NCBI GenBank assembly: GCA_038239145.1
Contig: JBBSFB010000020.1
Coordinates: 1-64,000 of the forward strand
Direction of reading: 5' to 3'
Source: PALSA-610 sp038239145
GTDB lineage: Bacteria; Actinomycetota; Acidimicrobiia; IMCC26256; PALSA-610
DNA length: 64,000 nt
The notes beneath the pieces are model-generated. The model saw only the letters and a list, made by a program, of their open reading frames with translations, was not told the origin of the DNA and made no database searches. Position 1 is the first letter of the stretch, and each line of letters starts with the position of its first letter. Below are positions 59,330 to 64,000 of the stretch, piece by piece. A program made the position numbers and the translations under genes.

Positions 59330-59535
59330 AGAGAGGACGTCGCCGATACCGAGACTCAAGATCACCTGGCCCGTTGTCCGGCTGAGTGCCTGCTCCGGAG
59401 CCGTACGTCGCTTGCGGCACCGCAACACCATTGACGGTCAAGGCAAACTGGCTCGGCTCGGTTGCGGAGATCGAGAAGTTCACCGCATAGATGCCCGCGA
59501 CGTTCACCGACATCGTTGACGCGTCGGCCACATGC
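59330..59535 (-). pseudogene. Fragment of a collagen-like protein C-terminal (BclA-C/C1q-like) domain
   Basis: 'VNVAGIYAVNFSISATEPSQF' and 'ALTVNGVAVPQATYGSGAGT' read as a jelly-roll C-terminal domain of BclA/C1q type, and 'GQVILSLGIGDVLSVRQSAH' continues it in another frame (shift near 59380-59390). No collagen repeats or signal remain. The upstream side is fused in frame to a PAS fragment. Remnant. Confidence 0.5.
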
Positions 59536-59554
59536 CGTTTGCGCCCGCTTGTGC

Positions 59555-59960
59555 TCGCTGATATACGCGTCATCGTCGAAGCACCGACGACCGATCCGTG
59601 GGCATCGCGGATAGGCGCAATCGTCACTGATACGTCGAAGCGTGATCCATCCTTTCGGAGCCGCTGAGTCTCAAAGCTCGAGACGCGTTCGCCCCCCCGC
59701 GATGCGCCGAAGAATCTCCGGAACCTCGTCGGGCCGATCTCCAGGAACGAGGATCGCGACGTTGCGTCCGACGATCTCGTCGGCGAGATATCCGTACATG
59801 CGCTCCGCGCCGGCGTTCCAACTCGTGATCACCCCGTCGAGTCGCTTGCCGATCATGGCGTCGGAGGACGACTCGAGGATCGCCGCCAACCGCAGCGCGG
59901 CGCTCAACTCGGCAGTTGCCTCCGAGACACGACGAGGAGGAGGGCCGTCGTGCACATCCG
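59555..59960 (-). pseudogene. PAS-domain sensor fragment, frameshift in a G7 run
   Basis: 'AAILESSSDAMIGKRLDGVI', 'WNAGAERMYGYLADEIVGRN' is a typical PAS core. It stops early after 'GGRTRLEL', but one base over continues as 'GERVSSFETQRLRKDGSRF', 'VSVTIAPIRDAHGSVVGAST', the PAC part. The break coincides with seven Gs at about 59693-59699. The expected output domain (kinase or GGDEF) is absent; the sequence runs directly into the BclA-C-like fragment, so a deletion joins two genes. Confidence 0.65.
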
Positions 59961-60240
59961 TGACTCCGAGGTCCCGAGCATCGTCGCCTGCCTCTAAAAA
60001 GGGCGAAGCCAGGGTCCGGAGCTCGCTCGCGTCGGCGACGCGAACGGTACACCTCGTTCGCAACCAACGAATACGACGAGCTCTATGCCGTAGCGAGCGA
60101 TCGTCCACCTGCGGTCGCCTTGCGAGCCTCGGGTTCCCCGAGCGCGTGTCTCCCGGCCCACGAAGCCCACACAAGCTCGTGGACGGACACATGCGTCCGT
60201 GCGGCGTGCCGAGTGGGAGGTGGCGACCAGGGTGACGGCA

Positions 60241-60826
60241 TGGACGAATCCATCACGACCGCCCTCGCCGACGTCGGGCCCCGCCTCAAACGGGCCCGAG
60301 ACCACCGGGGCGTCACCCTGACCGAACTGGGGGCGGAAAGCGGAATCTCCAAAAGCACGCTGTCGCGGCTGGAAGGAGGCCAACATAAACCGAGCCTCGA
60401 GTTGCTCCTACCGATCGCCCAGGCCCATCGCAGTCCGCTCGACGAACTGGTCGGCGCACCCGCGGTCGGGGACCCTCGCGTTCGCTTCACCCCACAAAAG
60501 CGCAACGGCCGCACCGTGATCCCGCTCTCGCAACAACCTGGCGGCCTTCAGGCATGGAAGGTGATCATCCCGCCCGAGCGCCGCGAACCGAACTTCGCAC
60601 CCACGAGGGTACGAGCGGCTGTTCGTCGTCGCGGGACAGATGCGACTGATCCTTGCCGACCACGACATCACCATGACGCCGGGCGAAGTCGCCGAATTCG
60701 ACACGCGCTATCCACACTGGTTCGGTCCCGCGAACGACGAACCGGTCGAGATCCTCTCTCTTCGGCAAACACGGCGAACGCGTCCACATTCGCGGCGCCC
60801 CACGCCACAAGAGCGCCCGTGAGTAA
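60241..60826 (+). pseudogene. XRE-cupin transcriptional regulator with three indels
   Basis: ATG 60241: 'RLKRARDHRGVTLTELGAESG', 'SKSTLSRLEGGQHKPSLELLL' is a complete Xre helix-turn-helix. The cupin follows in pieces: 'LQAWKVIIPPERREP', 'LRTHEG' (about 60585), 'ERLFVVAGQMRLILADHDITM', 'AEFDTRYPHWFGPAND', 'ILSLFGKHGERVHIRG', with single-base shifts near 60580, 60615 and 60765. Restored, it is ~194 residues ending at TAA 60824-60826. All blocks are intact at residue level, which fits sequencing error as well as very recent loss. Confidence 0.75.
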
Positions 60827-60847
60827 CCACCGCGAACGCCGTGCACG

Positions 60848-61468
60848 TCAAGCGAGCGCGGCGCGCCGGAATTCGTCCATCCCTTCCACGGTGAGGTGTA
60901 CCTCGAACTGGTCGCCGTCGTGGCTGACGTCGAGGCTCGGACAAAACCATCCTCGATCACCGATAAAGAAATGCGGCGACCCCTTCACGCTCCGCGCACG
61001 CCCAGCACCCCAATCGGCTTCCACCGCGACTTTCGTCGCCGCATGATCGAGGGGCTCGATCTCGAACCGACTCGCGATCGAGCGCAGGATGCGATCGTCG
61101 GAAATGTCCTCGCCCCGCTCGAACAACGCGTCGCGAAGCGCAAGGCTGACCGCTTCCCCGGTTGCGTCATCAGTCTCGTAGCCGGCGGCAGCAAGACCGA
61201 ACGCGGGAATCGATGTTTGGGGAAATGTTGATGGGTCGAAACCCGCGAAGAGACCGGGAGCAACTTCCGCGCGCAGTGCTTCGACCTCTCTCGCCGCCAG
61301 ATGCCGGTCGAGGGGCGCGCCGTTGATCCATTCGAGCGGCCACGCCCGCACACGTAGCGCGGATCGGACGGCAGGCGAGCGTCGAGCGTCACTCAGGCGG
61401 CGAAGCCCGACGTGAGCGAACGGGCACACGACATCGGCGAACACTTCGATATTCGACACGAACACCAT
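60848..61468 (-). CDS. DsbA-family oxidoreductase/isomerase (HCCA isomerase-like)
   Basis: 206 residues from ATG 61468. Thioredoxin-like fold with a helical insertion (PF01323): 'NIEVFADVVCPFAHVGLRRL' at the active site. The motif is C-P-F-A with a single Cys, as in 2-hydroxychromene-2-carboxylate isomerase and FrnE-like proteins, not the C-x-x-C of true disulfide oxidases. 'ALFERGEDISDDRIL' and 'SVKGSPHFFIG' (cis-Pro, V-x-G-x-P) support the fold. Probably glutathione/mycothiol-dependent isomerisation or redox role, cytoplasmic. Confidence 0.82.
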   Translation of the reverse strand: MVFVSNIEVFADVVCPFAHVGLRRLSDARRSPAVRSALRVRAWPLEWINGAPLDRHLAAREVEALRAEVAPGLFAGFDPSTFPQTSIPAFGLAAAGYETDDATGEAVSLALRDALFERGEDISDDRILRSIASRFEIEPLDHAATKVAVEADWGAGRARSVKGSPHFFIGDRGWFCPSLDVSHDGDQFEVHLTVEGMDEFRRAALA

Positions 61469-61571
61469 CCCTGAGCGGGGAAGCGACAAATCTATCGCTC
61501 TCAGTAGACGTACCCACGCGGGCCGCCCGCTAATGCGTAATACCCCAGGCATTGGGTTGAACCGTGAGGGT

Positions 61572-62012
61572 TCAGCCTCCGAACGTCTTCGCCAGCCCCG
61601 CGACGAGCGTCGCACGCTGCCCGCTCGAGAGCTTCGCGCCCGAGTGGAGTCCAAACCACGTGTAGTACGACGGCGGCATCGATCCGTCACGCACGGACTC
61701 GGCAAGGTTGCGGGCGCCCTCACCCTGCGGGCGATCCCATTCGGAGAAGTTCACGGCGGCGCGGCCATCGTTGACATGGCTCGTCAACCACCACGACAAG
61801 GGGGCAAGATGCCCATACCACGGCGTCTTCGTCTGGTTGCTGTGACAGTCGTAACACGCGGCCACAACAAGCGCGCGGGTCTGCGGAGTGTCCCATCTCG
61901 GCTCGGCGGTCACCCGCGGGTTCGACACGCGGTAGGGCACGAGTTGCATCAATCCGAGCGTCGCAGTGATCATCGCTATCGCAATGATCGCGTTGCGCTT
62001 CACGTTGCTCAT
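61572..62012 (-). CDS. Heme-binding domain protein (CxxCH)
   Basis: 146 residues; ATG 62012 with GGGA upstream (62021 also possible). N-terminal membrane anchor or signal ('AIIAIAMITATLGLMQLVPYR'), then the Haem_bd-type domain (PF14376): 'ALVVAACYDCHSNQTKTPWYGHLAPLSWW', 'HVNDGRAAVNFSEWDRP', 'DGSMPPSYYTWFGLHSGAKL'. C-x-x-C-H is the covalent heme site. An exported cytochrome-like protein, possibly electron transfer. Redox partner not visible in the neighbourhood. Confidence 0.85.
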   Translation of the reverse strand: MSNVKRNAIIAIAMITATLGLMQLVPYRVSNPRVTAEPRWDTPQTRALVVAACYDCHSNQTKTPWYGHLAPLSWWLTSHVNDGRAAVNFSEWDRPQGEGARNLAESVRDGSMPPSYYTWFGLHSGAKLSSGQRATLVAGLAKTFGG

Positions 62013-62068
62013 CGATCCCATCGTGGCGAATGGCACGAAGCACCGAACAGGGACTTCCGTCCCAGATT

Positions 62069-62698
62069 TCAGGTGTCCGAGGACTCCTCCTCCACCTCGG
62101 GGTGCACCACGCCGTTTGAGCACTCCGCGCGTATGTCGGAGCTGTGCGTGCCGTTCTCGAACTTCTGCTCGATTCCCGCGTCACGTTCCTGGTCGACGCT
62201 CCGCCGGAAGCCGCTCTTGGGAACCGCCGCCACGTACACGATCACGTTCTCACCGGAACAGCGGGTCCACAGCGTCCCGCCCTGTGATGTCGTGACGGTC
62301 TCCAGCGTGCCACCGTTCGGCGTCGCCGGTGCGGTCGTCGGCGTCGGCATCGTCGGCGAAACCGGACCGGCATTCGTCGTCGTGGGAGACCGCGTGACCG
62401 GCCGTGCGCTCGTCGAGGGTGTCTTCGGCGACGACGTCAGCGTGGTCGACGTGTTCTCGTGGCGGGTCGTCGGCGACACGGTCGAAGCACGCGGAGAAGT
62501 ACCTGGAGCGGTCGGGCCCGACGCGTTCGCGACGTTCGCGGTCAACTCGTTGTCGATTGCTTCGCGAGACAGAGATGAGACGTTGGGCTCAGCGACACCG
62601 TTGGCCACCCGCCCGACGGCCGCGAATGCGAAGGTCGCGGCTACGCCGACACCGAGTACCCATAGGCCGAAGGTCAGAACTCCGCGTCGCACCTGCAC
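62069..62698 (-). CDS. Single-helix membrane protein with Thr/Pro linker and small C-terminal domain
   Basis: About 209 residues (GTG 62698; GTG 62740 is also open). 'VRRGVLTFGLWVLGVGVAATFAF' is the membrane anchor, followed by ~100 residues rich in Thr, Ser and Pro, then a small folded end with 'TTSQGGTLWTRCSGENVIVYVAAVPKSGF' and a Cys pair. Extracytoplasmic. Its start region contains a dyad (62730-62745) and diverges from a response regulator gene, so the two may be linked in envelope sensing. No family recognised. Confidence 0.6.
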   Translation of the reverse strand: MQVRRGVLTFGLWVLGVGVAATFAFAAVGRVANGVAEPNVSSLSREAIDNELTANVANASGPTAPGTSPRASTVSPTTRHENTSTTLTSSPKTPSTSARPVTRSPTTTNAGPVSPTMPTPTTAPATPNGGTLETVTTSQGGTLWTRCSGENVIVYVAAVPKSGFRRSVDQERDAGIEQKFENGTHSSDIRAECSNGVVHPEVEEESSDT

Positions 62699-62729
62699 AT
62701 TGTTGTTTGTAAGGCGGCCGTGGAGCGTT

Positions 62730-62745
62730 AAGTTCAGCACAACTT
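62730..62745. promoter_or_regulatory. AAGTT-N6-AACTT dyad upstream of a response regulator
   Basis: AAGTT (62730-62734), CAGCAC, AACTT (62741-62745). It lies between the Thr-rich membrane protein and the OmpR-type regulator. Direct autoregulation by the regulator would be typical, though OmpR-type sites are more often direct repeats. Weak. Confidence 0.3.
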
Positions 62746-62804
62746 TGGCCTAAGTGTTCCGCCGCAGATCGTCGACAAGGCTCGGTTTCGTCGTAGCCTG
62801 CCCT

Positions 62805-63485
62805 ATGGTCAAGGTGCTCATCGTCGAAGACGACGACCGTGTGCGCATCCCGCTGGTACTTTCGCTCAGCGCTCGCGGACACAACGTTACCGAGGCAGCT
62901 TGCGGACTTCCTGCGCTGCAATCGATCGTTGACTCGCCCCCGGACGTCGTCGTGCTCGATCTCGGACTTCCCGACATCGACGGAGGTGACCTCCTGAAGA
63001 TGCTTCGGGCGGTGAGCGGCGTCCCCCTGATCGTCGGCACCGCTCGCGACGACGAGCGCGAGATCGTCCGCTTGCTGGACGCGGGCGCCGACGACTACAT
63101 CGTGAAGCCGTTCTCGGCCGAGCAGGTCGATGCACGGATCCGCGCGCTGTTGCGCCGGACCTCTGTCGACAAGTCGCCGCGGGTCGAGGTCGGAGATCTC
63201 GTCATCGACTCCGCGGCACGGACCGTGGAGCTGGCGGGCGAGCAGCTCGAGTTGAGCCGCAAGGAGTTCGATCTCCTGCTCTACCTCGCGCGTCGAATCG
63301 GAACTGTCGTCACGAAGCAGGAGCTTCTGGCAGAGATCTGGGGACAGCCCTTCGGCGGAGTCGAGAAGACGGTCGACACGCATCTTTCGTGGCTGCGCGC
63401 GAAGTTGGGTGAAACGGCAGGCGCGCCGCGCTACCTACACACCGTGCGAGGAGTCGGAGTCAAGCTTCTCGCACCGGGTCCCTGA
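62805..63485 (+). CDS. OmpR/PhoB family response regulator
   Basis: 226 residues from ATG 62805. Receiver: 'VKVLIVEDDDRVRIPLVLSL' (acidic pocket), phospho-acceptor Asp in 'VVVLDLGLPDIDG', Thr in 'LIVGTARDD' and Lys in 'YIVKPFSAEQV'. Winged-helix C-terminus: 'LELSRKEFDLLLYLARRIGTVVTKQELLAEIW', 'VEKTVDTHLSWLRAKL' and 'LHTVRGVGVKLLAP'. Phosphorylated by the kinase encoded 8 nt downstream and binds DNA as a dimer. Confidence 0.95.
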   Translation: MVKVLIVEDDDRVRIPLVLSLSARGHNVTEAACGLPALQSIVDSPPDVVVLDLGLPDIDGGDLLKMLRAVSGVPLIVGTARDDEREIVRLLDAGADDYIVKPFSAEQVDARIRALLRRTSVDKSPRVEVGDLVIDSAARTVELAGEQLELSRKEFDLLLYLARRIGTVVTKQELLAEIWGQPFGGVEKTVDTHLSWLRAKLGETAGAPRYLHTVRGVGVKLLAPGP

Positions 63486-63493
63486 CCGACTCG

Positions 63494-64000
63494 ATGCGTC
63501 GCCAACTGGTTCTGATGACATTGGCGGTCACCTCGATCGTGGTCATAGCGTTCGTCATTCCGTTGGGATTCCTCGTGCGGACGATCACGTCTGATCGGGC
63601 GGTGAGCAAAGCCAACGCCGACGCTCAGTACGTCGGCCAACTCCTTGCCGGGAGTCGTTCGCCGGCTCCCGCAATCGTTGCTCAGGTCGATGCCTCCTCT
63701 CCCAACCGCACGTCCGTGTACTACGCGGACGGAATCGTGATCGGTGCGCGTTCGCGTCCTCCGGATGCGGACAGCCTTCGGCTCGCGCGCAGGGGCCGAT
63801 CGTTCAGCCGATCGTGGTCCGGAGGCGTCGACGTCTTCCTGCCGGTGCTCGGGGCCGGCGGTCAGACCGCCGTCGTACGCGTGGCGGTGACGAATCACGA
63901 GCTCCGACGGGGCGTTGCAGCGGCGTGGTGGTCGCTCGCGGGACTGGGCGCGGCGCTCATAGCCCTGTCACTGCTCATCGCAGACCGGATCGCGCGCTCC
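63494..64000 (+). CDS. Sensor histidine kinase, N-terminal part (cut by window edge)
   Basis: 169 codons from ATG 63494 to the end of the window without a stop. The first helix ('LVLMTLAVTSIVVIAFVIPLGFLV') is followed by an extracytoplasmic sensor region of ~105 residues ('SVYYADGIVIGARSRPPD', 'GVDVFLPVLGAGGQTAVV') and a second helix beginning 'WWSLAGLGAALIALSLLIADRI'. The HAMP, His-phosphotransfer and ATPase parts lie beyond the edge. Pairs with the response regulator, 8 nt upstream. Confidence 0.85.
   Translation, partial: MRRQLVLMTLAVTSIVVIAFVIPLGFLVRTITSDRAVSKANADAQYVGQLLAGSRSPAPAIVAQVDASSPNRTSVYYADGIVIGARSRPPDADSLRLARRGRSFSRSWSGGVDVFLPVLGAGGQTAVVRVAVTNHELRRGVAAAWWSLAGLGAALIALSLLIADRIARS

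Noticed and set aside
1..64000. CRISPR array, rRNA, tRNA, insertion sequence or prophage
   Set aside because: Looked for regular short repeats, rRNA/tRNA cores, transposase or integrase motifs; none seen.

Overview
The window is GC-rich (roughly two-thirds G+C by eye) and densely coded on both strands. It has GTG and TTG starts, many 1-4 nt gene overlaps, and families typical of Actinomycetota: ANTAR, FMN/F420-type luciferase-like enzymes, an Ltp2/DUF35 pair, neocarzinostatin-like secreted proteins and MMPL transporters. Two secreted proteins and one remnant carry a 42-residue repeat (GYWLVARDGGIFxFGDAxF type) that I associate with uncultured or soil Acidimicrobiia. That class assignment is inference. 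I see no rRNA, tRNA, CRISPR array, IS element, integrase or phage gene.

Layout. 0.1-6 kb: glycosyltransferase, zinc alcohol dehydrogenase, aldo/keto reductase, TetR regulator, pantothenate kinase (coaA), methionine sulfoxide reductase (msrA). 6-16.9 kb: LysR/TauE divergent pair, a secreted repeat protein, a dead SDR gene, an FtsX-type permease, a MarR/MMPL divergent pair and a frameshifted FMN reductase. 17-25 kb: luciferase-like monooxygenase, winged-helix protein (frameshifted), SDR, pirin, DUF427, MscS channel and a second repeat protein. 25-29.5 kb: the most interesting locus, a two-gene operon. It encodes a 1276-residue tandem class III nucleotidyl cyclase-AAA ATPase-TPR protein, laid out like animal soluble adenylyl cyclase, followed 15 nt later by a three-helix membrane protein resembling the Pycsar effector family (PycTM, formerly DUF5706). 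30-35.5 kb: PH-like protein, large glycosidase-like enzyme, four-PAS diguanylate cyclase. 35.6-43.6 kb: frameshifted neocarzinostatin-like protein, Erm-like rRNA methyltransferase, two GAF-ANTAR proteins, a GGDEF pseudogene beside an intact membrane diguanylate cyclase, trmL, and a decayed acetyltransferase. 43.6-55.4 kb: RDD protein, methyltransferases, Calx-beta protein, SDR, truncated sigma-like protein, Ltp2-like thiolase plus DUF35, lipoprotein SGNH hydrolase, VOC protein. 55.7-64 kb: Tat-exported phospholipase C-like enzyme, gene fragments, MerR/AurF-like divergent pair with a clear palindrome, frameshifted XRE-cupin regulator, DsbA-like protein, heme-binding protein, and a response regulator/sensor kinase pair cut by the window edge.

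A second theme is gene breakage. At least a dozen genes carry single-base indels, internal deletions or end truncations, often at short homopolymers, and mostly between 35 and 61 kb. Several regain a perfect family match after moving one base. This could be uncorrected sequencing error, real decay, or both; reads are needed to decide. Three divergent promoter regions also hold strong perfect hairpins with no obvious terminator role.
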